From positions 1 through 64,000 of the forward strand of contig CAZPOP010000003.1 in NCBI GenBank assembly GCA_964588305.1: a stretch of 64,000 bases of DNA. The letters are read 5' to 3'. How positions within the stretch are numbered: the stretch's first letter is position 1; each line of letters starts with the position of its first letter. The DNA is from SM1-73 sp964588305 (GTDB lineage: Bacteria; Zixibacteria; MSB-5A5; SM1-73). Made by a program: the position numbers and the translations under genes. Below, one piece after another: positions 31,916 through 41,430 of this stretch. A model generated the notes under the pieces. That model ran no database searches. It worked only from the letters and a program-made list of their open reading frames with translations, and was not told the origin of the DNA.

Positions 31916-34690
31916 CTATTTCAGCAGCACCATCTTTTTGACCTGGGAGGACGAACCAGCGGACAGTCTATAGAAATATATCCCGCTTGAGACCTCTCTG
32001 CCCTTCTCATCTCTGCCATCCCAGAGCACGGCATAATCGCCACCGGTTTTGTCTTCATCCAGCAAAGTCCTCACCAACTGCCCGCGGATGTTGTAGATAC
32101 TTAAGGTGGTGTGCAGGGACGAGTGATGACCGTTCACTGTAAACCGTATTCTGGTATCGGGATTGAACGGATTGGGATAATTCTGGTGAAGCTCTATAGA
32201 TTTAGGAATGCTGGCATATCCCTCGTCAAAATCAGAAACATCCGTGTATCCTTGCAGCCAATCCAGAACCCTCTGCATCACGACTTGCGGTGAAGCTAAA
32301 GGCTGTCCTTGAAACTCGTCCGCAGTGTTCATCCCTTCGAAGCCGAATCCAAAAAAGACCAGCTTGTGATTTCCCTGGAACTTGAGCCCAGCCACAAGGT
32401 CCTTGCGAACCCATCCCGAGCCGGCGTAATTTAGAACCGTATCAGCCGAGTCATCCGGAACTAAGGCATCTCTGGAAGTCTGGTTTTGAGGACCGGGAAT
32501 TCCCCACAGATACATGTACCAACCATCCCCTATGGTATCTCCTTGCACCCCCATCACTTGGCGTTCCGCAACGCTGCCGCTGTTCAAGCTGCAGTGCAGA
32601 TAATCGGTCAGAAAGATCGAATCCAGAGGATCACCAGAAGCAGAGAGGGCTTCTGCCGCATCCTGGCTGGTCAGGAACAGTTTTCCACCATTGTCCAAAA
32701 ATGACATCAGGCTCTCCACATCCGCTTCCGAGAAGACCTGGTCGCGATGGTCGCCTGTGTACCAGATCAGAATGTTGTAGTCAGGAAAACTGTAGACTAT
32801 GTCTCTGTTATCCTTCTTATCCCATACATCATAAAGTCGTTGCAAAGAGTCCAGTGCATCGGTATAGTAGGTCTCATAATTGTTGTATTTGCCTGAGCCT
32901 GAATCATCGTCCACTATCAGGATATCAGGAAGTCCCACCCATGCATCTTTCAACAGATCACAACTGTAAGGCTCTCCATTGACCTCACCCTCCAGATGTA
33001 AGGTGAATGTCACCACGGCCCTCTCAAATTGTGAGCTGACCTCAAACCCCATGAGATCGGAATAATTGTTTACACTACCTCCAGTGAGGATGTCGCCCAC
33101 GTAAGATTGATCGTCAGTGAAGGTTATACCCTCAAGATTAGCGGATCCAGTCACCGTGGTGCCCAGAAACGGCGCCCACATGTTGGAAATAGCGAAACAT
33201 AACCTAATCGCCTCTCCCGGTTCCGCCCACCCATTCCCATTACCGTAAGTTGTATCATCAAAACTAAATTCGTCCAAAGACAGGGCGGGTCTGGACCAGA
33301 TGATATCCATATTGCCGTACATAGAAGAATCGGAATCCGAGATATTCCATACCGCCACCTGAGTGGGATTACCATCATATCTGCGACTGCTGGGGGTTGT
33401 CGTATCATCAAAGGCTCGCTTGTTCCACCAACCTGGAAAGGGATCGCCTGCATCTCCGGTGTTTGAGCTCCCCCAACAACCTTCCAAGTTGAACTCTCCA
33501 TCGGCCTGTTCCAACGCTACCTTATAGTGTGGAGTCGCGGGATCTCCCAGGCACCACTCGGAACTGTTAGACCAGATTTCATCCACATGGTAAATCAGCA
33601 GGCCATGACCAGGCAAGTACTCATCAAAACCGGTTTTTTGCCTGTTCTCCACCAAGAAATACTGTGTCCCGCCACCCCCTAAGCTCCACAACCGATAAGC
33701 CACGGGAGAAGTCTCGGCTTGGAGGACCTCAACATTCCTCCGGTTTTCCCTCAGCCGATCCACCTGCGAAAATCCTAATTTGTATTTACACCAGGCGTCA
33801 AAATGGGCAGGAGTAGCTCCTTCATTGTTCCACGAGCCATTTGCCATAATGGACCAATCCCCCAAACCTTTGGAGCCATAGTCTGTGTCGTACAGGTCTG
33901 GCACACCCAAAGTATGCCCCAATTCATGACCGAAAACGCCCATTTTGGCGAGACCCCCAGACTGCAATTCGGGATCCATGTTGTATTTGTGGAGTTTAAC
34001 CCCGTCCTTGTTGTATGTGGTGACCATAGCCCAGCTGTGCGACCATATGTCGTTATTGATTCCAGTCTCTTGTGCGCCTGGCCCGGCATGAACTATGATC
34101 AAAGCATCAACCCAGCCATCTGCATCATAGTCATACTCTGAGAAGTCCACGTAGGGATCGGCGGCATTCACCGCATCTTCTGCGAGTTTCTGAGCATTCT
34201 GATCGTATAACCCAAGACCGTTCTGACCGTCCACATAGTAGGAATAAAGCTCTGGCATCCTGTACCATCCAGTGACCCCGCCTACCAGATTCAGTTTTCC
34301 ATAAGAGCTCTCCAGATAATAATCGCTCATGCTTCCGGTCGGAAAGACAAAATTCTGACTGAAAAGAAGAGTGTCGAATTGGATAGGATCGTAGGTATGT
34401 TCGTTATCATCGAAATCCACGCAAATGACTATGGACTTTAAGGTATCAGCATACGGAGAAGCACCTAGCTTGCCCAATTGGATCGGAGGATTCTGATTGG
34501 GCTGCCATACTCCTCGTTGTCTAGCTAAATCCGCTCGGCTTATCCATTCCTCCAGCTTGTCTTGTCTCTTGAGTTTTTCAAGCGCCTGAGGCGACAAAGA
34601 AACGGCGGATGAATCATCATTTACTATCAGAAGCGCAAAGACAATTAGAAGAAGTATTTCAGTGATATTGAATTTTCTGGCTCGCTTCAT
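31916..34690 (-). CDS. Secreted M6-family metalloprotease with T9SS C-terminal domain (copy 1)
   Basis: 924 aa. After a signal peptide comes an immune-inhibitor-A-like (M6) catalytic domain with zinc motif HELGH (255-259) followed by TLGVPDLYDTD, and Met-turn region IMANGSW. Next are a beta-sandwich (about 470-585; starting LDEFSFDDTTYGNGNGWAEP), a Rossmann-like module resembling class I glutamine amidotransferases/DJ-1 without a visible catalytic Cys (about 588-815; LIVDDDSGSG, LIWYTGDHRD, NGGKLFLTSQDAAEAL), and a T9SS sorting domain (about 835-924; LHQNYPNPFNPDTRI, SSGIYFYRLSAG, ending KKMVLLK). A close paralogue follows at 34971. Its own promoter lies at 34751-34779. Confidence 0.95.
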   Translation of the reverse strand: MKRARKFNITEILLLIVFALLIVNDDSSAVSLSPQALEKLKRQDKLEEWISRADLARQRGVWQPNQNPPIQLGKLGASPYADTLKSIVICVDFDDNEHTYDPIQFDTLLFSQNFVFPTGSMSDYYLESSYGKLNLVGGVTGWYRMPELYSYYVDGQNGLGLYDQNAQKLAEDAVNAADPYVDFSEYDYDADGWVDALIIVHAGPGAQETGINNDIWSHSWAMVTTYNKDGVKLHKYNMDPELQSGGLAKMGVFGHELGHTLGVPDLYDTDYGSKGLGDWSIMANGSWNNEGATPAHFDAWCKYKLGFSQVDRLRENRRNVEVLQAETSPVAYRLWSLGGGGTQYFLVENRQKTGFDEYLPGHGLLIYHVDEIWSNSSEWCLGDPATPHYKVALEQADGEFNLEGCWGSSNTGDAGDPFPGWWNKRAFDDTTTPSSRRYDGNPTQVAVWNISDSDSSMYGNMDIIWSRPALSLDEFSFDDTTYGNGNGWAEPGEAIRLCFAISNMWAPFLGTTVTGSANLEGITFTDDQSYVGDILTGGSVNNYSDLMGFEVSSQFERAVVTFTLHLEGEVNGEPYSCDLLKDAWVGLPDILIVDDDSGSGKYNNYETYYTDALDSLQRLYDVWDKKDNRDIVYSFPDYNILIWYTGDHRDQVFSEADVESLMSFLDNGGKLFLTSQDAAEALSASGDPLDSIFLTDYLHCSLNSGSVAERQVMGVQGDTIGDGWYMYLWGIPGPQNQTSRDALVPDDSADTVLNYAGSGWVRKDLVAGLKFQGNHKLVFFGFGFEGMNTADEFQGQPLASPQVVMQRVLDWLQGYTDVSDFDEGYASIPKSIELHQNYPNPFNPDTRIRFTVNGHHSSLHTTLSIYNIRGQLVRTLLDEDKTGGDYAVLWDGRDEKGREVSSGIYFYRLSAGSSSQVKKMVLLK

Positions 34691-34970
34691 TCTTGTTTAG
34701 GAATGACTTTCTGCCCACCTGATCGAGCTAGTCTATGCAACTATAGTAGCAATGTACTCCCGATATCACACCCTGGCAAGTCCTTTCGGAGAGAATACAG
34801 ATTTCCACTAGATTCCAGCCGGGGAATACTTGAAAAAGATGTTCCCAAGAGTAGCCGGACCGAAAGACTTTCCATTTAATTACAAATCATGCTGAGGCCG
34901 TCGAACGTGCAGAGATTTCTTCATGATGATAGACGATGTGGTAATCGTGAAACATCCGCTAGCTGCTGCC
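34691..34970. other. Intergenic region upstream of M6 protease copy 1
   Basis: Contains the candidate promoter at 34751-34779 and otherwise nothing recognisable. Confidence 0.5.
34751..34779 (-). promoter_or_regulatory. Candidate promoter of M6 protease copy 1
   Basis: Minus strand: -35 TTGCCA (34774-34779), 17-nt spacer, -10 TACATT (34751-34756). Confidence 0.5.
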
Positions 34971-37736
34971 CTATTTCATCAAAACCATCTTTCTAACCTG
35001 GGAGGATGAACCGGCGGACAGTCTACAGAAATATATCCCGCTTGAGACCTCTCTGCCCCTATCATCTGTGCCATCCCAGAGCACGGCATAATCGCCACCG
35101 GTTTTGTCTTCATCCAGCAAAGTCCTCACCAACTGCCCGCGGATGTTGTAAATCTTTAAGGTGGTGTGTAGGGAGGACTGTCGACCGTTCACTGTGAACT
35201 GTATTCTGGTTTCAGGATTGAAGGGATTGGGATAATTCTGGTGAAGCTCTACAGATTTAGGAATGCTGGCATATCCTTCGTCAAAATCAGAAACATCGGT
35301 GTGTCCCAGCAGCCAATCCAGAACCCTCTCCATTACAAAATGTGGCTTGGAGAGATAGTGCTCGGAATACAGCTGGCCGGTTGGATTCATCCCCTCAAAG
35401 CCAAACCCAAAGAGGACCAGCTTATAATCGTCTCCTTCGTACCTGATTCCAGCTACAGAGTCAGTGATCACCCAGTTCAGGCCGCAATATCTCAAAACCT
35501 GAACAGCCGAACCATCCGGCACAAGCACGTCAGGAGAAACCTGGTTATTGGGGTTTCCCAAACCTCCCCAAGTCTGAATGTACAGAGTATCACCCACGGG
35601 ATCCCCAGCTTCCCCCAAAGCCAACCGTTTACTGCAATTACCGTCAGCAAGGCTGCAATGCAGATAATCTTTCAGAAAGATCGAGTCCAAAGGATCGCCA
35701 GAAGCAGAGAGAGCTTCTACGGCATCCTGGCTGGTCAGGAACAGTTTTCTACCATTGTCCAAGAATGACATCAGGCTCTCCACATCTGCTTCCGAGAAGA
35801 CCTCGTCGCGATGGTCGCCTGTGTACCAGATAAGTATCTGATAATCGGAGAAATCGTATGTGGTGTCACCGTGATTCGTTTTGTCCCAGACATCATAAAG
35901 TAATCGCAGGGAATCCAGCGCATTGGTATACAAAGTGTCATAGTTGCCGTATTTGCCAGTGTCTGAGTCATCGTCCACTATCAGGATATCCGGGCGTCCC
36001 ATCCACGCTTCTCGCTCGAAATCCAGGCTGTAGCTCCCTCCGTTGCCCTCTACATGCAAAGTGAACGTTACTATGGCATTGGTGAAAGATGGACTGATGT
36101 CAAACTCCATAGGATCGGAATAGCTACTTACGCTTCCCCCGGTGGCGATGTATCCCAAATTAGATTGGCTGTCGGTGAAGCTTATTCCCGCTTCGTCGGC
36201 TGAACCAGTCACCATGGTACCTGAAAGCGGCAACCAGATGTTAGAGATGGTGAAATACAGTTTAATCTTCTCTTCCGGCTCTGGCAGTCCATTTCCGTTG
36301 CCGTAGGTTGTGTCGTCCAGAACAAACTGATCCAAAGTCAGGCAGGGTCTGGACCAGGTCACATCCAAATTGGCAGACATGGCGGAATCGGAATCCGAGA
36401 TGTTCCAGACCGCTACCTGCGTCGGGTTATCGTAGTAGTCGCGAGTGCTTGGGGTGGTCGTATCGTCAAAGGCCCGCTTGTCATACGAACCCGGAAAAGG
36501 ATCCCCTGCATTCCCCTGATTGGAAGAACCGTAGCACCCCTCCAACTGGTACCACCCATCCGCCTGTTCCAAAGCTACCTCGTAATGCAGAAAGGGCGTA
36601 GAATCCGGGCACCACTGCAGGTCGTTCCCATACCTGGCGTCATCTACGTGATAAATCAGTAAACCATGTCCAGGCAGATAAAAATCAAAGCCGGTTTTTT
36701 GCCTGTTCTCGACTAAGAAATACTCTAAGGAGTCCGTATCGGAGGTCCGCAGTCGGTAACTAACTGGCGAGGTCTCCGCCTGAAGAATTTCCACATCTGT
36801 CCGGTTATCGGTCACCGTATCGACATCCGTGAAGCCCAATTTATATTTGCACCAAGCATCGAAATGGGCCGGGCTGGCTCCGTCATGGTTCCAGGATCCA
36901 TGAGCCATAATAGTCCAATCGCCCAAACCCTCAGTCTCATAGTCTGTGTCGTAAAGATCCGGAAGCCCCAGAGTATGCCCGAATTCATGAGAGAGAACGC
37001 CCATATGAACCAGACCCCCCTTGTACGTCTCCGGGTCCATATTATAGTAATACAATTTTACCCCGTCTTTCCACACCACAATAGGCATCTGCCACTTGTG
37101 AGACCAGATGTGCTGATCTAATCCCGTCTCCTCTGCTCCCGGACCCGCATGCACTATGATCAGACCATCCACCCATAAATCTCCGTCATGATCGTACTCG
37201 GCAAAGTTCACATCCGCATCAGCCGCGTCGATGGCATCTTCCGCCAGCTTCTGGGAATTGTAGGGATACCCACCGGTACCCCACCTGACCCCTACATAAT
37301 AGGAATAGTCCTCCGGCATTCTATACCACCCTGCCACTCCCCCAACTAAATCCAGCTTTCCATAGGAATTCTCCAAATAGAAGTCCCTCATGCTGCCAGT
37401 CGGATGAACGAAGTTCTTGCTGAACAGTAGAGTATCGAACTTACCTTCGCTGTAAGTGTGCACGTTATCATCGAAATCTACACAAATGACTATCGGCTTG
37501 AGAGTATCAACCCCGGCAAAGTCTCCCTTCGTCGCGCGAAGCGGTGGATTGGCGCTTGGCTGCCAGACTCCCTTTTCCCTGGCAAGATTTGCCTGCCTTA
37601 CCACCTCCTCAAGCCTACCCTCTTTCCTGAGCTTTTCAAGGAGTTCTGGTGACAGGGATACCCCATATAGATCGGATGTCCCGGGTAAAAACAAAAAAAG
37701 AATCAAAAGAAGTACTTTTGCTACGTTGTGTTTCAT
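34971..37736 (-). CDS. Secreted M6-family metalloprotease with T9SS C-terminal domain (copy 2)
   Basis: 921 aa from the ATG at 37734-37736, 7 bases after GGAG; an ATG four codons upstream is also in frame. It has the same architecture as the gene downstream: signal peptide, M6 catalytic domain with HEFGH (250-254) and TLGLPDLYDTD, beta-sandwich (LDQFVLDDTTYGNGNGLPEP), amidotransferase-like module (LIVDDDSDTGKYGN, LIWYTGDHRD, NGRKLFLTSQDAVEAL) and T9SS domain (LHQNYPNPFNPETRI, SSGIYFCRLSAG, ending RKMVLMK). The two copies are collinear, with similar promoters (37806-37834), so this is a tandem duplication. Differences around the substrate cleft were not analysed. Confidence 0.95.
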   Translation of the reverse strand: MKHNVAKVLLLILFLFLPGTSDLYGVSLSPELLEKLRKEGRLEEVVRQANLAREKGVWQPSANPPLRATKGDFAGVDTLKPIVICVDFDDNVHTYSEGKFDTLLFSKNFVHPTGSMRDFYLENSYGKLDLVGGVAGWYRMPEDYSYYVGVRWGTGGYPYNSQKLAEDAIDAADADVNFAEYDHDGDLWVDGLIIVHAGPGAEETGLDQHIWSHKWQMPIVVWKDGVKLYYYNMDPETYKGGLVHMGVLSHEFGHTLGLPDLYDTDYETEGLGDWTIMAHGSWNHDGASPAHFDAWCKYKLGFTDVDTVTDNRTDVEILQAETSPVSYRLRTSDTDSLEYFLVENRQKTGFDFYLPGHGLLIYHVDDARYGNDLQWCPDSTPFLHYEVALEQADGWYQLEGCYGSSNQGNAGDPFPGSYDKRAFDDTTTPSTRDYYDNPTQVAVWNISDSDSAMSANLDVTWSRPCLTLDQFVLDDTTYGNGNGLPEPEEKIKLYFTISNIWLPLSGTMVTGSADEAGISFTDSQSNLGYIATGGSVSSYSDPMEFDISPSFTNAIVTFTLHVEGNGGSYSLDFEREAWMGRPDILIVDDDSDTGKYGNYDTLYTNALDSLRLLYDVWDKTNHGDTTYDFSDYQILIWYTGDHRDEVFSEADVESLMSFLDNGRKLFLTSQDAVEALSASGDPLDSIFLKDYLHCSLADGNCSKRLALGEAGDPVGDTLYIQTWGGLGNPNNQVSPDVLVPDGSAVQVLRYCGLNWVITDSVAGIRYEGDDYKLVLFGFGFEGMNPTGQLYSEHYLSKPHFVMERVLDWLLGHTDVSDFDEGYASIPKSVELHQNYPNPFNPETRIQFTVNGRQSSLHTTLKIYNIRGQLVRTLLDEDKTGGDYAVLWDGTDDRGREVSSGIYFCRLSAGSSSQVRKMVLMK

Positions 37737-37805
37737 ATCTCGCTCCATTTCTCTTTAGGATGATCTTGTGCCCAATAGATCAGGCAAAAGCCACAAACCA
37801 TCTAA

Positions 37806-37834
37806 TATATACGGACAATCGAATCCTGTGGCAA
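37806..37834 (-). promoter_or_regulatory. Candidate promoter of M6 protease copy 2
   Basis: Minus strand: -35 TTGCCA (37829-37834), 17-nt spacer, -10 TATATA (37806-37811). The flanking GACTTGCCA block is shared with the promoter of copy 1. Confidence 0.55.
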
Positions 37835-38000
37835 GTCATTTCGGGAATAATGTGGAGGGTGTAGGAAAGAGACTGACCGGCTAAACCATGGAATCAGTCT
37901 TGGCTTCACCGCTAGCGCGGTTTTGAAAAGAAGCGAGGTTTTAGGACAATCTGCGATGCAACCAGAACTGGGCGGTTGCTTCTTAGGAATAAGCGAAAGC

Positions 38001-41000
38001 CTATTTCAAGAGGATCATCTTTCGAGAGACCATCCCCTGTCCCGTTTTCAGCCTGTACAGGTAGATGCCGGAGGCAACTTCAGCTCCGCTTTCGTCCTTT
38101 CCGTCCCACAACATCTCATATCTTCCCGCCGGCAACTGGCCCTCAAAGACCGTCTTGACCGCCTGCCCCGTTATATTATATATCTTCAGCGAAACAGGGA
38201 TAGGGGGACTTTCCTCCGCGCGTCGACTGAGGAACTTGTCATTCTTTTCGGAAGGACGAGAGACCCTCGACCCTTGATTCTCGACTCTCAATTCAAATGG
38301 AATGCTGGTGATGGGATTGAAGGGATTAGGATAATTCTGTCGCAGGCAGAAATCCTCGGGAAGGTTCATCTCGTCAGCACCATCGTCTATGCTTGTGGAG
38401 ATACTTCGATATTTTCCCTCTGCCGAGAGTACGTTGGCTCGGAGCTCAGCCAAGCTTACACCGCAAACAACGGCGAAAGCAACCACAGTACTCTCCTGAG
38501 CGGCCAAACTGAAAGGACCACAGGAGGCGATCTGTGACCAGTTCTTCGCCCCCAAACTGGGATTGGTAGCTAACTGTCCACTTAAGAAAAGATATTTCTC
38601 CTCCTCGGTAAATCCATCAGATAACCACAAGGAGTTGTCTATCGCCGTGACGAGATTAGAGGAGGGACCGATGAGCTCATTCTCAGGCTTTGTGCCGAGT
38701 GGAACCAAGCTCGCATACAGGTTGCTTTCGGAATCATACTGGTAACACAGGGATAACGCCGAATCAAACCCAACTCTATCATCCTCAGGTGAACTCAATG
38801 AGATGTCCCAATCAAAAAACAGTCCCGTATACAAATCCTCGACCGCCCCTTGATTGACATTGTGAATCACATATTCAAAAATGAGATAATCATCATTGGC
38901 CGGATCCATGTAGGAATAACTTTTCTGGATGATCTTAAGCCCCAACGGATCTCTTGCCTTCAGGTCCGAGAACATGCAAAATCCTTCCTGATCGGAGACC
39001 GATCCTGGAGTGTCTAACATCAACTCTCCGCCGGGAAGCATCTCAAGATCCTGTTCAGGCGTTTTGCCATCGTCACCTCTGGCACCATCCGAGACCTGAT
39101 CCGGACTTTTGCCGATCAGAAAGCAAGCCTCATACAAAAGGTCGCTTCCGTCTTTCGGATAAACAAACCCTTCTCCACCTAAGGGATTGAAAGAATTATC
39201 TCCCAAACCGTATTGCCCGAAATTGGAGACGGTCAACAGGAAATTTCCCACGTCGTGGTTTCCCAGGGAGTAGAGGGGCAGCGATCCCACGGTCAGGCAA
39301 AATTCAAACTCACACGAATATTCCGGGACGTCCGCGGTTACTTCTAATATGAAGTTGACCTTTCTTCCCGGGGGCATGTTTTTATCGAAATTCACCTGAA
39401 ACGGATAACTTGCGTTTGAGATTTCCTCTCCTTTGGGTATGTCTCCGAAATGGACGCTGTCTGAAGTGATCTGGGTCAACAAGTCCGAGGTGGAAAGCAC
39501 GGCGGACACGCTCTCTAAGTCTCGTCCGCTATTCCCCAGGTTGACGATTATGTTCGCATCATCTCCGGGTTGTAGGAGGTCACCGTCCGGAACCAGGAAA
39601 CTCGCAAAGTAGAGATTAGGGGAATCGGGCCGGGGCAGAAGCTCCAAAGCCCTCTTGATATTTATCAGACCCATGCCATAGCTGTTGTCCTCGCCGGGCG
39701 GACCCAAGTCTGTCGCGGACTGCACAAGCGCTTCTTTGATTTCATCCACAGTGGCATCGGGATTGTATTGCCTCAAGATTGCGACCGCGCCCGCAACGAT
39801 TGGAGCCGCCATGGAGGTGCCGCTCATCAGACGATACTGGTTATCACGATAACAGGAGAAGACCTCAACTCCGGGTGCGCAAACCTCCGGCTTCTTGGTC
39901 TGGTTGTCGCATCCCGATGGTCCCCGGGAGCTGAAGGAAGCAACCGGGTAAGCCGGATCGTTGGCATCTATAGCTCCCACGGAAAAGCAGTTTAAGGGCG
40001 AGGAGATCCGGTCAGCCGGCGTTCTCAAACTGGCCGGATCGGGGCCTTCGTTTCCTGCGGCGAAGATCACCACGATTCCGGCATTCTCCACATTATCTAT
40101 GGCCGTCCAGAACGTCTCGTCACAGGCTGGTTTGCAGCCGGGTGGAATTCCCCAGGAATTGTTGATCACGTCTGGAACATCGTCTACAGTTTCCGGATTG
40201 CCGTCCGGGTCAACCGCCCACTGGAAAGCCGCCAGTATGTCGCCTATGGTCTGTGAAATCCCAGCCCCCTGATCGATCACCGCGGCTGCGATCCATTGTG
40301 CCTCGAAAGCTACGCCGATGGTGTCGTCTTCGGAGATTCCCACCATGGTCCCCATGGTATGGGTCCCGTGTCCCTTTTTGTCCTGGGGAAAATCTGAGCC
40401 GTAGGGATGGAACCAACAAGCCTCAGCCGGACCACCGTTATTCCCTCGCCAGTTTGAGGATAGGGCTTCGTGATCTCCATCCACTCCGGTGTCAAAACTG
40501 CAGACCAACCTACCTTGTCCGTTGTATCCCATGCTCCAAGCTTCCCGCACGGCGATGGCGGAAAAGCAGCGCTCGTTTTTCGTCTGATCACCGGACGATT
40601 CTTCAACAGAAACCGGATCGACTAAAGTGACGGGGTAATTCTCATAAACCGTTTCTACGTCATTGCGAGAGGAGACCTTTTCTATCTCATCTTTGGTCGC
40701 CCTGAGAAAAATGGAATTCGTTATCCAAAAAGCCTTAAATTCTTTCACGCTTCCCTGCGCGATCTTCTCCTGAAGATAGTCTATGATCCCAGATTGCGAA
40801 GAAGATGCTTCGGTTCTAAGAACGTTCAAAATCTCCTGATGTCGTTCTTTACGGGTGGCAGCCCGCAAACTCAATCTGTAGTTTAGCTGCGCAGTGTTTG
40901 CCTGACTTTTCATGACCAAAAGACATGATTGAATCTCATCGCTCCTCATCTTGGCTAATCTCAGTTCTAAGCCAGGGCTGATGTTTCCAGCGAACGAAGG

Positions 41001-41063
41001 GGAGAATTCAGAAACGAAAACTGATAACAAGAATATGAGAATAACTGGAACTTCTTTTCTCAC
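38001..41063 (-). CDS. Large secreted subtilisin-like (S8) protease with T9SS C-terminal domain
   Basis: 1020 aa from a GTG with GGAG about 9 bases upstream. After a signal peptide comes an I9-like propeptide (about 40-150), then the S8 domain: Asp191 (VCSFDTGVDGDH), His232 (GHGTHTMGTMVG), oxyanion Asn in FAAGNEGPDP, and Ser417 (MSGTSMAAPIVAG). Consensus at all three catalytic sites is high. A long beta-rich region follows, with a CARDB-like first part (LLQPGDDANIIVNLGNSGRD), then a T9SS sorting domain (CLRQNYPNPFNPITSI, ASGIYLYRLKTG, ending SRKMILLK). It should be a secreted endopeptidase. An Arg/Ser/Glu-rich low-complexity stretch interrupts the sorting domain (SRVSRPSEKNDKFLSRRAEE), which is unusual. 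Confidence 0.95.
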   Translation of the reverse strand: MRKEVPVILIFLLSVFVSEFSPSFAGNISPGLELRLAKMRSDEIQSCLLVMKSQANTAQLNYRLSLRAATRKERHQEILNVLRTEASSSQSGIIDYLQEKIAQGSVKEFKAFWITNSIFLRATKDEIEKVSSRNDVETVYENYPVTLVDPVSVEESSGDQTKNERCFSAIAVREAWSMGYNGQGRLVCSFDTGVDGDHEALSSNWRGNNGGPAEACWFHPYGSDFPQDKKGHGTHTMGTMVGISEDDTIGVAFEAQWIAAAVIDQGAGISQTIGDILAAFQWAVDPDGNPETVDDVPDVINNSWGIPPGCKPACDETFWTAIDNVENAGIVVIFAAGNEGPDPASLRTPADRISSPLNCFSVGAIDANDPAYPVASFSSRGPSGCDNQTKKPEVCAPGVEVFSCYRDNQYRLMSGTSMAAPIVAGAVAILRQYNPDATVDEIKEALVQSATDLGPPGEDNSYGMGLINIKRALELLPRPDSPNLYFASFLVPDGDLLQPGDDANIIVNLGNSGRDLESVSAVLSTSDLLTQITSDSVHFGDIPKGEEISNASYPFQVNFDKNMPPGRKVNFILEVTADVPEYSCEFEFCLTVGSLPLYSLGNHDVGNFLLTVSNFGQYGLGDNSFNPLGGEGFVYPKDGSDLLYEACFLIGKSPDQVSDGARGDDGKTPEQDLEMLPGGELMLDTPGSVSDQEGFCMFSDLKARDPLGLKIIQKSYSYMDPANDDYLIFEYVIHNVNQGAVEDLYTGLFFDWDISLSSPEDDRVGFDSALSLCYQYDSESNLYASLVPLGTKPENELIGPSSNLVTAIDNSLWLSDGFTEEEKYLFLSGQLATNPSLGAKNWSQIASCGPFSLAAQESTVVAFAVVCGVSLAELRANVLSAEGKYRSISTSIDDGADEMNLPEDFCLRQNYPNPFNPITSIPFELRVENQGSRVSRPSEKNDKFLSRRAEESPPIPVSLKIYNITGQAVKTVFEGQLPAGRYEMLWDGKDESGAEVASGIYLYRLKTGQGMVSRKMILLK

Positions 41064-41430
41064 CGCTTTGCTCTCCAGATTCTTTATCCACTAAATCAAG
41101 TGGTTTTTCACATATGCTTGAGAGCAAGGCAGATGCCGTTGAAGGGAGTACTCGAGAAGAGAGGTTATTTGAGAAGCCTATGGAAAGTCAGGAAAGGGAT
41201 GGGAGCTGTAACCGATTCATATAGCACGAATTACAACGCTAAAGAACTCCCAGGAGGCGTGTATGATCTTTGCGCAGCGAGCCTTTTGCTGACAGTTTGC
41301 TACTTACCTGTGGAAGCCGATTTCTCATTATGTGCAAACTCTTTCATGTAATGGTGCGAATGAGAAAAAAAAGAAGCCCCGCTTGTTGCGGGGCTTCTTC
41401 CTGATCGTTCTTACCCTTGACTACTCTCTC
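41064..41430. other. Intergenic region between S8 and C1 protease genes
   Basis: Holds the terminator at 41364-41397. I see no other feature and no clear promoter for the S8 gene. Confidence 0.5.
41364..41397 (-). terminator. Intrinsic terminator of the C1 protease gene
   Basis: Minus strand: GAAGCCCCGC, loop AACAA, GCGGGGCTTC (41373-41397), then eight or more T (41364-41372). Confidence 0.95.
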